NCBI GenBank assembly: GCA_008973525.1
Contig: WACJ01000515.1
Location: 1,612,001 to 1,676,000 of the forward strand
From: Stenopsyche tienmushanensis
Taxonomy: Eukaryota > Arthropoda > Insecta > Trichoptera > Stenopsychidae
Reading direction: 5' to 3'
Length of the DNA stretch: 64,000 nucleotides
Part shown: positions 13,084 to 24,930 of the stretch, piece after piece
Numbering within the stretch: position 1 is the stretch's first letter
Layout: every line of letters starts with the position of its first letter
Program-made: the position numbers and the translations under genes
The notes under the pieces: model-generated
Databases searched by the model: none
What the model saw: only the letters and a program-made list of their open reading frames with translations
What the model was told of the DNA's origin: nothing

Positions 13084-15939
13084 TCACTGGGTGCTATATC
13101 CGGTGAATAAGATGGATGGAGTAGAAAATCCAAGAATCTATTTTATTATTGAATAAGCTCTTATTTCATTGGCTATAATTTCTGAAAGTACCCTACTGCT
13201 ATTTCGACGATATCTCACCATATAAGAGAAATACCTTTTTCATTGTTAATGAGAAATCCATCATTTTATTTTAGTTGACAATTATACAATTGCTTGGCAA
13301 GGATCTGTTTCAATTATTTTAAATTTAAAGGGTTATAGTACTTAGTGAACATTAACGAATTTTCACCTGGATTGGAGCATAATAAATCCTCATCTAGTAG
13401 TGAAATGTTTTTAGATATCATAAAGATCAGACTTATTTTTAAAACTTTTCTATCGATAAATACTTTATAATAATACCTAAATCGTGATCAATAACCACAT
13501 TTAAAAACGAGTATATTATTTTAAAAAATCTAGTCAATGAGACTGCCAAATACCAATTTAAAAAGCTATAAAGACAGTAAGGGTCTATACGTTTAAAAGC
13601 GTTAAATATGGCTTTAAAAATGATGTAGGATGAAAATGTAAATTATAGATGAAAGAGAAACAAATCATGTGCAAAATGTGCAAAAGTTCAAATTTGAAAT
13701 AATTTTATGGCAAATTTCTTTCAAATATTAATTGACTAAATAAATCATTATAAATTTATTTTATGCGCTTTAACCCACAAATATTTTCATGGGGCCACTT
13801 CCAAGCATTTTGACATGGTTTTCATAACAAATACATGTTTTAAAAATGTAGTCGCTTACCATACTTCCTGAAGATTTGAACCCAAAATGATTGAGTCCAT
13901 TCGCTAAAACACGGAACCATTTACATTTGCATATTTAACAAACTCAATTAGTAAATATTTTTACTAAAAATGCACTTGTGTTATGTATTGGACAATTAGA
14001 AATCTTTTAATCCCTCCAGATGATAAATAATTAGTATATTCTGCGACGCCAAGAAATGTTCTAAAATGGACACGACTTGCAACAGGATATCGCAGTGTTG
14101 ATTATCATAATTATAACGTCTATTAAAGCAAACAATTCTTAGCCAATTTGGTATTTAATGGGCGGTTTTCAAATTACATCCGATCATGGACGACGCTTCT
14201 ACGTCGATAATCACGATAGAAAGTACGCCAGAAAATCGATGAATCTTTTAACGAACCGATGCGAAATACTAGATATGCCGATCAAACCTGTTCTTGCCGA
14301 ATTTTTAATCTTTGCATCGCAAAGACACTGTCAATAATAATAAACAAGGAGCGTTTCCGTCCCAGAAGATCGCCTAGAAAGTTCCGATCGATACATGAGA
14401 AATTGTTAATTAAAACCGGTGTGATTTTACTTAATTAATATATTTGAATACGAATGAATGCATGTTTTAATGGCCGTCTGATCTGGGCTGCCAATCAAGT
14501 TTTGATCCAAGCTAAGGATCGCATGCTAAAAAATTGCTATGCTAATTTATCCGCATATTTAGCCCTGTGGAAATTAAGGTTTCGGGAATGCCCGCGCGTT
14601 TAGCTCTTTTTACATATTATCGCGGCGCATATTATTATCAAATGACAAATTAATAAGCGTTTATTACACTTTAATTGCACGCAGAAAAGCTTTTTTTGTC
14701 ATAGTTGATGACCTTTGATTTGTCCAAACGATTTCAATTCCGTTCGATGACTAATGTGGTCAAATCAATCGAATGACCCCACTAAGCCAAAATGTAGACA
14801 GCGCATTCGAAAATATCACTTCCCAAACAATTATCCTCTCGTTTGTACCTAGCAAAAATAAAAGTCAAAACGAAAAGCATCAATGCCAACCGCTATGCTA
14901 ATGCCATGCGTTCATGTACGAAAAATTAAAACATTTTTCAAAGTCGACAAATGCGGCATCAAATTAATATGTGTATACTATCGGCGGTGCCAAGTGCTTG
15001 AATTTGCAGATTCAGAGATTTGAGGATGACTCATTCGCCATTTACATTTATACGACACGTCGCACTAGAGATGAATGCGAATTCTATTAAAAATTATGTG
15101 CAGGCATGAATATATCTCTCATTTAACGCCATTTATGTTAGCTCCTATCCACGATAAATAATGTCGTCTTAAAATACATTTTTGTGAGAAGACAATCGTA
15201 AATTACGTGTGATTTAAATGACTCAATTCAACATACATGATTTTCAATAATGTTGGCAGTTACAGAAAGCCAAAAGCGCTTATGCTATTAATAACATCAA
15301 ATATACAATTTGTACCAATAGATCTAACAACAGCAAAAACTTTGGATTTATCATTTATCATCAACATTTTTGCGAAATTTCAATCAAGTCTTTGCTTATT
15401 TTCAGCGATTTCCATGACTTTAACATAGGATCATCACACATAAGACTTCATATATCATTATACCATTTACAATAAGAAGTATAACCACACAGAATTATTC
15501 TATTGATTACGTTCCGAATGTGTAATTTTAAAAATGTGGTCGCTTTTGATTTATACCCAAGATGATTGGGCTTCGAATCCAACCATTAAATCATGGGACT
15601 ACCTTTATGTAATCAGCCTATAGCCATTATTGATAAAATTTTAAGGATGTCTGACACCTTGCATCTCTAATGAGATCCTCCATTAGAGAAACTATCATCG
15701 CTGTGTGATAATTTTCTTTGCGATTTTCGATATTACTCAAAATCGCTCTCTTCTTCGGAATAAAAAGTATCTCTTTCTAACAATATAATTTTACCTTAAA
15801 AAAATGGAGAATAAAACTTTGAAATCGCACAAAAATATCGTCCTTAAAAGTTTATATTATATCCTAATAACAACACTCAATATTTTTGATAGCAACTACC
15901 CTTGTGTGTGTTTCGTCATATAACAAACATAATAGTACA
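13084..15939. other. AT-rich non-coding stretch
   Basis: No gene was recognised. Mildly GC-richer patches at about 14150-14640 and 14700-15060 contain homeodomain-type TTAATTAA and ATTA cores and a TGACCTTTGAT sequence at about 14707, but nothing diagnostic of a gene. Confidence 0.45.
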
Positions 15940-16007
15940 AGTATGTTTCCAGCATAAGAGCATTAATCGCGAAGAAACGCAGTACTTTATGCACCGACTA
16001 GAGTGTG
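15940..16007 (-). mobile_element. Family B TTAA-associated repeat, fragment
   Basis: On the minus strand, next to a TTAA at 16008-16011, the sequence begins CACACTCTAGTCGG and passes through AGTACTGCGTTTCTTCGCG. Both parts match the family B ends at 31515, 32026 and 40244. Only about 65 bp are convincingly shared. The partner end was not found. Confidence 0.5.
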
Positions 16008-16150
16008 TTAATATCACAAGCATGGAAATATCATTTTTATGAAAACCAGGTAAAAATATGTGGAATTAACACATTCCCGTCGGGTTACGCATGGTATTGT
16101 CTTTCGCCTGATGTGATGCGTATTTGTGAATATCGCGTTAGATCCTTTTA

Positions 16151-17020
16151 TTGGGATGTCCCATAAGTTTCTTTCGTTTTCATATTAAGAAAAAAATAAG
16201 CAATAATTTGTATTATATCAAATTTTATTGAATAATATATAATCCATTCTGTTCTATTACCTTTCTCCATCACTCTGGAAGCCTCATAATGCCTTCTTGC
16301 CAAAATTTTCCATGTTTTTTGGCAAAATATTGATCAAAGTACATTTTTATATCAATTTTTGAATTAAATTTTTTACCACGTAAAGAATTTTTCAATGAAA
16401 GAAATAAATAATAATCTGAAGGGGCAATGTACAAAAAATATGGAGGATGAGGTAAAAAATCCCAGTCAATTGATAATAATTTATTTCTAACGAGCAAAGA
16501 CACATGAGGCCTGGCGTTATCATAATGAAAAACAACGCCTCGTCTGTTCGCTAATTCTGGTCGTTTTTTGGCAATTGCATCCTTTAGATTGTCTAGTTGG
16601 AAGCAATATTTTGTTGAATTGATTATTTCACCTTGCTGAAGTAGCTCATAATAAATTACCCCCTTCTAGTACCACCAAATGCATAGCAAAACTTTTTTTG
16701 GGTGTATTAGATATTCTCATAGAGTTTCTAACTATCATCTCCAGTGAGAAGTCTCTTCAAAAAAGGTTGGCCATTATGTCTTTGAAGAAGAATATCGCAT
16801 GTTGAAATACGCTGAAGTTTATTTGAGTCAGTCAGTTCATGAGGAAACCACACATCTGAACGATTGATGTAGCCCAATTTTGTCAGATGATTATGGACGG
16901 ATGTTCGTGGAATTTCTAACTTGTTAGCTATTTCGTTAACAGTATATCGTGGATTTTCTTCAACCATGGCTATGATTAGATCTGTGTTCATTTGCGAAAG
17001 AAACTTATGGGACAATCTAA
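16151..17020 (-). mobile_element. mariner element, internally deleted, 870 bp
   Basis: The ends are near-identical inverted repeats: TTGGGATGTCCCATAAGTTT on the left, and TTAGATTGTCCCATAAGTTT as the reverse complement of the right end. Both continue CTTTCG. Each end is flanked by the TA that mariner-type elements duplicate (16149-16150 and 17021-17022). A full mariner is about 1.3 kb. Here the right terminal repeat joins directly to the second helix-turn-helix of the transposase, so the 5' untranslated region and the first DNA-binding helix-turn-helix have been deleted. Confidence 0.92.
16225..16991 (-). pseudogene. mariner transposase, broken (D,D34D)
   Basis: This is the transposase of the element at 16151-17020. 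The N-terminal part reads AMVEENPRYTVNEIANKLEI then HNHLTKLGYINRSDVWFPHE, the second helix-turn-helix and linker of mariner transposases. It runs to LKRLLTGDDS, which holds the first catalytic aspartate. A TAG then replaces the usual tryptophan and the frame is broken. Later segments include KGVIYYELLQQGEIINSTKY, PELANRRGVVFHYDNARPHV (second aspartate) and HPPYFLYIAPSDYYLF (third). Exactly 34 residues separate the second and third, the mariner signature. The usual SPDL before the third aspartate reads FLYI. A TGA interrupts the C-terminal IMKLPERW-type motif at about 16268-16270. The first helix-turn-helix is absent. It cannot be active. Confidence 0.9.
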
Positions 17021-17107
17021 TATAAAAGCCACGAATCAACGCACGAGCGCGTTTCTGGATAGTACACAAAAGACGCGCATAGACGCAACCTGACGGTAAT
17101 GTGTTAA

Positions 17108-20100
17108 TACGATTATATATTCTTGAATTATCCAATTTACATCATCGCATCCCCATAACAGGATGGTGACATTTTCACATATTAAAAAAATATGGGGTCA
17201 ACATCATAATGAACGATGATTATATGCGTAAGTGGCAAGTGATTATGTGTCCATTTAATATTAATGGATTTCGAAAAAAATGCAAAACCGTATTGTTCGA
17301 GGCACGGATGCTAATGACCATAGTGACAAATTAAATTGATATTGAACATTTTCATTGTCAAATGTAAATTTTTTTCAACACCCATATTAAACGAATGTGT
17401 TCGGAATAAATTATGGGAAGTGTTCGAATGGCGATCACGAGCCTCCATACAACATTTCACTCTTCACTATCAATACGGGAAAAAAATCTGTATAAATATT
17501 CAATCTCGACCGATTTCGACAAACGTTTGCTACTACATTTTTAGATAGCAAAGTAATGAGATTCCATTACGCAATGCCAAGTATTCGCACAAACAACCAT
17601 GAGTATGCGATGGGAAAAAATATATCGCTCCTCCATCTAATTGATTCAAAAAAGTTTACCAGACCTGGCCCAAGAATTTGACGGAATATTTATGAAACAA
17701 TTTAAATAAATTAAGCACTGGACTTTGAGATAGAATATTTTATTTTACGGCAATTTTCTATTAGTAAATGAATATATCAATAACTAGAGCAACTTCGCCT
17801 CTGATATGACTCCAAATTACAAAATTATTTAAATAAACACATCTATTGAATCATAGTGAGAGTGATGACCGTTTTGTAGACCATTGGATTGACATAGATT
17901 CAATTAGATTAATTTAATTGTCAAACAGTTTAGATTATTTTCGTCACATCGATTTTGACACTGTCGTGTAACATTGTATTAAATTTAAATGTACAATTTT
18001 GGCGGGCTTCTCTTGCGTATTCAAATCATTTTTTTGTCGTCTTCTTATCAGTGTTGTAGCTTTTAAATGGACCTTACACTATTGAATTAAAAGACATTAC
18101 AAGATTTCAGATATGTCCCTCGAGGCAGTTTTTTTCGTGTAAGTTTTTTCAGTGAAATCAATCCATTAAGAGTTTATATGAGCACCAAAGCAATAAATCA
18201 ATATTATCTCTTCAGGTCGTGTGACTTATTAATTCGAAAGTAGAAGCACTATCCTATCTGACAAATTTCACTAAAATTATAAATCGATTAGGCTTGATTA
18301 AAGTCCATTCCGACAACCAAAATGTTACGAAAGATCGTCGATAATAAGAGTTTATTACCACAATTTGTGGCTAAAATCTCCAATATCAACACACACGATA
18401 TTAGGCTGAAGCTCGAAAGCTTTCTATGATAAAACTGCAATTAAATCGCGTTTTGCTAATTTAAAATGCCAAATTTTCAAGAAAAATCCAGAACTGAATA
18501 ATCTTCAAAGGAAGAAGTTCATTAAATATTGAGACCATTGGTGTATCAAATTGCAACCAAATACATTCGCTACTTATTAAAATATACAAATTTTAGACCA
18601 AATGAATGAATCATGATCTGATTTGAAAATATCCATTTTATCGGTTCAATACACGTCACGAGCCCCTGATTAAATTGCATGGGCTATTAATCATGATTTA
18701 ATTTAAAACAATGGATTTGATAGCACAAAATCTGGATGATCCTTTATCATATAAAATATACCTCAATAAGCACTCGATAATGAGTTTAATAGCCTTTTAA
18801 GATGGAATTAACCATCGAAAAAATGCGATCAGAATTTAACCTTTACGTTGTAAGTAGATTAAAAGCCGTTCTCGCTATTCTATAAGTACAGGTAGACAAA
18901 TACACCCTTTTCTCGTAAGGGTAGCTCCCGATCAGAATGTTATGGTTAGGCTCTAATTAATGTGCATAAAAAATGTACTTTATTATGACTGGGGTAGATT
19001 GTGAAGATAGATGGAAATCTTTCAATAAATATATAAATGAGTTAAGAAGGGTGAGGCATGTACCTAAATCGATAACGTACATCCCTTTGAGAAAACATGT
19101 AACCAAAAGCGTAAATAATATAAATCTGAGCCGGATTGTAAATTGATTAAATTTATTCACGTTAATTAGCTTTTAGTAAATTCAGCAGATATAAATGGAT
19201 CGTTACGCTGCAATCACCAAAATCTAATGATTAATATTATGGGCCATAAAGCCTGTCAAATCCAAGGGCAAAATGATTATGTCGTTATAATAGGCCGTTC
19301 TGTGTCTATATTTGTAGGAGTTTATTTTTAAATATAATCTACTTATTCAGTCAATCCATCAGTCTGTCTTGTCCATGGGCTCCTAAGCTTGGGTCACGAC
19401 CTGCAGTTGGTCGTGAGAACTTGGTGATGGGTTGCGATTTTTATAAATCTAATGCTATATTTTTAGGCTGGTATGATAATATTTTCATCATTAGTGTGAT
19501 AAATTCTATGATTTATTGAGAGATTGGATCTCTTTGTGCCGTACGATTCTTTGCGTATGTCGACGATTTGCGGCGATTCCCCGATTGATTGATCTCTATT
19601 TTTGAAAAATGGTTAAAAATAGAAAAGAAATTCTAGGTCGGTTTCAAAATAGCTACCTTTCGCATACGACGACCGCTCGACAACCACGAGTCCAAGGCTG
19701 TAATTTATTTGGCGCTTTGAATAAATTAATAAATTATTATGCCCGGTTGATAAAAAAACCGCTCACCGCACTTGCACGCGGCAATTTTTTTCTACATTTC
19801 CTACTCATACTAATTACATAAACTGCTTTTTAATTTGGACAACTTTTCTGATCGGCTTGGCTGCGTAAAATGGGTCGTTTTTTCCACCCGGTTGCTGATT
19901 AGAGCCTTACTTCGGCACCGGGCGTGGACCGTGCAAGTAACAAACACATGCAGTAACGGATAGCACCCCCTCTGTTTTGTGATTACCACGAATCTGGTTC
20001 TGTTCAAGGACGCATTTTTCAATCTTAAAAACAAGCAAAAAATAAATAAATATTGCAAATTCCATACAACTGCAAAACATTTCCGTTCTGCTGCTGCGTT

Positions 20101-20297
20101 GACCATTCTGGGACCACATAAGTTATTTATTAGACATTGTTCCAATTAAGACACACCTATTTATTTAAAAACCATTTCTGCATTCATTGGACTTTCTTAT
20201 CTCAATAATTACATTAATAAATCTCTCCTCGCTCTTGAATTAAGTCAAATTGCTAAACACTGCTCTAATCGCATTGTATAATACTTGTTCATTTTCT
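17108..20297. other. AT-rich non-coding stretch
   Basis: No gene was recognised. A short inverted repeat at 19394-19416 (arms TCACGACC and GGTCGTGA) sits in sequence resembling the end of a hAT-type element (GGGTTGCGATTTTTA follows), but no partner end was found. A GC-richer patch at about 19640-20130 contains overlapping 111- and 70-codon minus-strand frames that match nothing known to me. Confidence 0.45.
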
Positions 20298-20301
20298 TTA
20301 A

Positions 20302-20332
20302 CCGTTTAAGTGCCATAGGCGTCTATAGACGC
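20302..20332 (+). mobile_element. Solo end of a TTAA-flanked element with palindrome
   Basis: After TTAA at 20298-20301 comes CCGTTTAAGTGCCATAG, then the perfect 14-bp palindrome GCGTCTATAGACGC at 20319-20332. The palindrome starts 17 bp from the TTAA, the spacing seen in families A, C and H. The matching right-hand end was not located, so the element's length is unknown. Confidence 0.55.
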
Positions 20333-20423
20333 AAATCTCATATTTGAATTCTGATTGCTATATTCTTAAATTGTATTAATTAGTGATATTTCTGGATATG
20401 GATGGATGGAGTTCATTGTAGGA

Positions 20424-20481
20424 TGGGAACATCTTCCAATGGGGTCCAAATGGGAGGTCATGGACATGTACGACAAAGCGT
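20424..20481 (+). repeat. Dispersed repeat shared with 40053-40103
   Basis: A segment beginning ATGGGAACATC and ending CATGGACATGTACGACAAAG matches 40053-40103, which begins ATGGGAAATATC and ends CATGGACATGCGCAGCAAAG, with a short gap between the matched parts. Both are followed by CGT. The family and its ends are unknown; the surrounding GC-richer sequence (20395-20660) may belong to the same element. Confidence 0.45.
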
Positions 20482-22139
20482 CCCAACAGTTTTCGTTAGA
20501 CAGGCCATATAACAGGCCGTGTAAATCTTCGTAGGTTGAGGATCGTGTGACTTAGTCAACGCTGGGATGATCAGGCAAAATGCCTAGACAATTAAGGGAA
20601 AGAGACTCAGGACAGACGGAAATGATGGGATATATTATCGGTGGTCAGGGCTCTCGTATAAGGATATGTGAGCCACTTAAGTATGTTTGTATGCCCTTAA
20701 TATTGGAAAAACATAACCTTATCTATGCTGATTATGTCCATATAAAAATTTTGTCCATGTAGTCAAATAATTTCCTTGCATATTAATGTATTAGAATTAA
20801 ACGTTTAAATATCTAAAGATTCAATTTTCAAGTTCATTTAACATGATAAGCAACGAAAAGCACTCTTGTGTCATATAGCTTTGAAGTTATTGCAAAGCTT
20901 GCAAATCTACAAATGCTTTATAGAAATTGAAAATCCTTTGGAATGTACGATTTCTTTTAAACATACATAAGACATAATTAGAATTATTAAGCATAAACAG
21001 ATGGTATTTCAATTAGGCTTATTTCAAGAGGTACTCTAAGAACAATCGACAATATCCGCTGTGCTGATGTAATGCTTATTGGAAATATCTGCTAGATATT
21101 CCCATAAATAAAAGAGAGACTTTTAGATTCGCTAAAAGCCGATTTATAAAATTGAACGCAGGTTTCATAAGCCATCGTCTTTTGCAAAATATTTTGAACA
21201 AATTTGAAATGCATCTACTTCTAAAATCTGACAAAGAAATCAAGATATATTAAATATCCCATATATTATAGAAACTGTTTTCTATCACAACGAATGTAGT
21301 TCATGCTATGGGTGGGTACATTTGATTTATAACTCTTTCTAAAAAATATGTTGATATTTCATGTTTTATGAACCATCATTAGATTTTCCATTAACAAGTC
21401 AATCGCTTATAAATATTGAATTCAAACGATGGGACGAATGTTGCATTCAAATAATTCAAATCTATTCGTAGAAGCATTTCACAAAAACATAGTTCCGGGA
21501 ATTACTAGAAGAATATTAAAATGATTAAGGAACACTCTTATTTCATATGGACGCAAGATAATTTAGCCGTAAAATAATCTTAAAAAGATCTATAGATCTT
21601 ATGCTCGAAATTAAAAAAAATGTATGAGAATAGCAAATTCATTGCATTATTCATTTAAATTTAAAAAAATAATTTGATGCCAATTGAGTTTAATAGGAGA
21701 TTTGGAAACCTTCACGTTAATCCGATTCAATGACAAGTCACCCACAATGCCCAAAAGTTTGGCCATCCCTGATTTATATGTGTACGTAGAATTAAAATAT
21801 GCATTTAATTAAGTTTTTATATCACGAAAGCCTTCATTGCTGTTTCAATTACATGTTATATCTTCTTGATCATCTTACATGCGATCTTGTTCTAGATTGT
21901 GAAGGCCTACATCATTAATCGCAATAGCTCAAATTATCACAGACCTAATTGATTTTCGTTGCTAATGTCATTCCTCGATTTATAAATATAGATGACTTGG
22001 CTATATAAAAAATATTATAAATCACAAATTTCCAATGGAAATAAAACGCTTTTTTGGTAGTTGCTGTATACTGTGAGACCTAGACTATAGTGGATTAAAA
22101 GATTACAAGTATTCGAGATGTGGTTTTACTGGCTTATGC
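20482..22139. other. AT-rich non-coding stretch
   Basis: No gene was recognised. A 60-codon plus-strand frame at 20580-20762 matches nothing known to me. Confidence 0.45.
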
Positions 22140-22830
22140 TTAAGGTTCCATCGACTAAGAAAGTTTCTGACGGTCGGATTCTGTCCATGTTGAGACAAAA
22201 TCGAAAGCTCCTTCTAATGGAATACACTCAGATCGTAATGTATGGTATGAATTTGCAGATAATATTGGAAAATGTGTTTATATCTTATGAATACTGAGCT
22301 GATTTTTGAGCTGATCAGTTCCCCAACCGGTGGTCCTGAGAAATAAGGTCGATGCATTTAAAAATAAGCTGATTCTTTGGGATTGTCGCGTACAAAAGGA
22401 GGATTTAGAAATGTTTCCACTTTTGTAAGAATTTCTAATTGCTGCTGACGTCGACAGGAAAGTGTTTCAAATGTAATAAGTCAACAATTGAAGGGATTGG
22501 TACTAAAATTTAATCACTCGAAAATGAAAATCCTCGTAAAGAAAATCTTTGGATTAATAATCCCTTCACGGAGGACGTCATTTCATATACTCTTACGAGT
22601 AGAGAAAAAGAACAATTATTAGAGTTGTCTTCGATTGCCACTCTGATATCCAGACACAAAGCATTAATATTGCCTCAGTTTAGGATATCAGTGGAAGATG
22701 AATCTTTAAGCTACAAAGGCTTAAATTTATTAATTTCATTATAAGATTCCACCACTTATAATAAAATTCCGTTGAAGAATCGTCTTCAAACTGTCAAATG
22801 CAAGTTATTTATTAGAAATTTGTAGGAAAT
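22140..22830 (+). pseudogene. hAT-superfamily transposase relic, C-terminal half
   Basis: This second ZBED5-like hAT relic is independent of the one at 6224 and retains mainly the C-terminal half. Recognisable pieces are LILWDCRVQKEDLEMFPLL (about 22371-22427), corresponding to the family's LxLWxxHVxxxNLEMFPLL region. Then NPRKENLWINNPFTEDVISY (about 22531-22590) covers the WIRNPF motif. EKEQLLELSSIATL (about 22609-22650) is the family's EQLxELSSD region. Finally QFRISVEDESLSYKGLNLLI (about 22678-22740) corresponds to the FWxSVKDEYPxLxxKALxxLL dimerisation segment. Several stops and at least two frame changes separate the blocks. Upstream sequence (22140-22370) probably holds the degraded middle region. 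No terminal repeats were found. Confidence 0.75.
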
Positions 22831-23995
22831 GTTTAAAAATTTTACATCAAATTAATTAATTTTCAATCAGGTTATTTTGTTAGCTGGCAAACTGCTAAAT
22901 CATGAATTGTAATTTTAGCTCTGAATTATGAAAAATACCTATAATTGGCATTATTCTTTTAAGTAATATTTTCTAAAAATTGTCCCATGAGATATTACAT
23001 CTATTGAATTTTACATAGCTTTGGATGAAATTAATTTTATTGCATAAATACGGTCAAAATTGAATATCTCAAAAGCGAATAATCGCAAAGCAAAATCTCT
23101 CTTAAATTGCCACTTACATAATAAATAACCCCATATTTTCATGTTTTTTTTTGTGTTCCAGTGGAACGTAACCACTTGAAACACGAGGAGCTTTCGGTGG
23201 TTAACATATCGTGTCTTTGATTCAATTGCCGCGCACTCAAACCACTTAAAGAATTCAAATGACACACTGTACATCGAGTGATTCAATGATAGCAAAAAAA
23301 TCGAATATGTAACGAACTTATTATCTAGTAATTTATAAAAATAAACCGCAGGCATATGATGAAATTGGGCTACTATATAAGGTGGGCCATAAATTAACAC
23401 CCATATGTGCATTCAGATGTATTTTTATATGATCGTTCATCAACCGCAATCTCTTTTGACGACGTGAGCAATAATCATTGTCGTGATTCAGTTTACATTG
23501 TCCAATTACCGCATAAATAACACACATAACTATGCGATATGGTTACATTTGCGTATCGTTTGCCGAATGGTGTTGAATCGGATGAAATTGTGCGTTTGAG
23601 GGATGCGCAATCCACGGGGGTTGAATGTCTTTGAAAGCTATCAGTATTTATATTCGACTTTCATATAAAACGATATGCTTGTATTTTTTTAAAAATATTA
23701 CATACAAGATTTGAACATCATTCGGGTTTGAAAAATTCTGAGAATTCGCCGTGTGTTGTTACAATTTTGAATTCCAATGAAGCAATTACATATATGCAAA
23801 ATAAAAATACAAATAAAAAAGATCCACTTTTTTGACAGGATTGTATATCAGTTCAACAAATGTATTGTTTATACACCCACAATTATAATTTAAAAAATGG
23901 AAAAAGCTCTCTCTAGCAAAAAAAAAATATATTCATCAAACGTCATCTAAAAAACAGTGAACGAAAAATATTATTTTCTAGCATAATTTTGATTA
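22831..23995. other. AT-rich non-coding stretch
   Basis: No family was recognised. The longest frame is 133 codons on the minus strand (23011-23412), with no motif, signal peptide or splice context that would support a gene. A poly-A run lies near 23922. Confidence 0.45.
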
Positions 23996-23999
23996 TTAA

Positions 24000-24401
24000 C
24001 TCCTCAAAGAAGTAAGACACAATGTTGTGTTCGAATTTCAATGGCTGACTGAAACATCTCGGAAACAGACAGAGACGGAGAATGTCTTTCACGTTGAGTT
24101 TGGAGAGAAACAGAGACGGAGAGAGTATCTTGCGTACCAAATTAATTAACCCAAATTTATCGACTAATAATGTTGTGTGAATGATATAATGAATCGATTT
24201 CAAATGTATTGTTTATATTTACTTGAAGAAATGACCGAATATTTTATGCTATCGACAGTGTTTATTTATTTATGTACAAGCTTCATACATGCTGCGACGG
24301 ACCTGACAGATAAGTGGATTTGTTTGGATGATAAGTGGCGGACATACAAATGTAGCATGTTAGTTGATGATGATTAAAAATTAGCTCACTACTCAGAGGG
24401 T
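24000..24401 (+). mobile_element. piggyBac-like MITE, family A, full-length copy
   Basis: This 402-bp copy starts CTCCTCAAAGAAG after TTAA (23996-23999) and ends CTACTCAGAGGG before TTTA (24402-24405, a degraded target copy). The subterminal near-palindrome GACACAATGTTGTGTTC begins at 24016, 16 bp inside the left end. Two direct copies of a CAGAGACGGAGA motif lie about 41 bp apart (around 24070 and 24111). It aligns with 12657-13079 throughout, including the distal block GCGACGGACCTGACAGATAA. A 66-codon frame inside it is not conserved in the other copies. Confidence 0.85.
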
Positions 24402-24564
24402 TTATAATTATGTAGTTAGTAAACATATTATTTTCCATTTTTGCTTCTACGTAAGGGTTAATAATTTCTTCCTAGAAAATGTCTATAATTTTAGAACTGG
24501 TAGAATAATTAGAACCAGAAATATATAATAATATTATTTATTAAATGAAAGGATATAATAAAAT

Positions 24565-24695
24565 ACATAATAATGGCTACAAGCTGAAATTTGGGTTGAA
24601 ATTTAAATCTGGGAGTTTCAGTCTGGGTACATAACCATTATATAGGAAAGTTCATAATAATGACCTAAGAATGCAAGCTGGAATTTGGGTTAATA
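24565..24695 (+). repeat. Local degenerate tandem duplication
   Basis: Two related segments, CATAATAATGGCTACAAGCT at about 24565 and CATAATAATGACC at about 24652, each run into GAAATTTGGGTT or GAATTTGGGTT. They look like an old tandem duplication about 87 bp apart. Confidence 0.4.
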
Positions 24696-24867
24696 ACAAT
24701 ATTATCTGAAGTATTGATTTAACAGGAACAATTAACAGGATAAACATAACATAAAGCCATCGAAACCTGGACATTTTTTAACAGACTAATAGCAAAAAAT
24801 CGCTTTTGACGATTTTTAATCATTAAAGAATTTAATTTGTTTATTTAAGAAGTCAAATAAAAGGGAT

Positions 24868-24930
24868 TTTTAGTGCTAGTAAAGATGAATGATCAATATC
24901 ATCGAAGTATTTTAAATAGACACGAATTTA
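24868..24930 (+). repeat. Dispersed repeat shared with 29325-29385
   Basis: GTGCTAGTAAAGATGAATGA followed by TCATCGAAGTATTTTAAATA aligns with ATGCTAGTAATGATAAATGA and TTATTGAAGTATTTTGAATG near 29325, at roughly three-quarters identity by eye. No ends or coding capacity were identified. Confidence 0.4.

Larger units (their letters stand above)
16070..17103 (+). mobile_element. TTAA-flanked MITE, family C, split by a mariner
   Basis: The outer element is bounded by TTAA at 16066-16069 and at 17104-17107. Its terminal inverted repeats are CACATTCCCGTCGGGTTACG on the left and, as the reverse complement of the right end, CACATTACCGTCAGGTTGCG. Only about 160 bp belong to this element; the rest is the mariner at 16151-17020 lodged in its middle. 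The same end sequence recurs at 26568-26603 and 63818. TTAA target duplication with such ends fits a non-autonomous piggyBac-like element. It is older than the mariner inside it. Confidence 0.8.

Noticed and set aside
19394..19416. Inverted repeat that could be a hAT end or a terminator
   Set aside because: No partner end or target duplication; bacterial-type terminators are not expected here.
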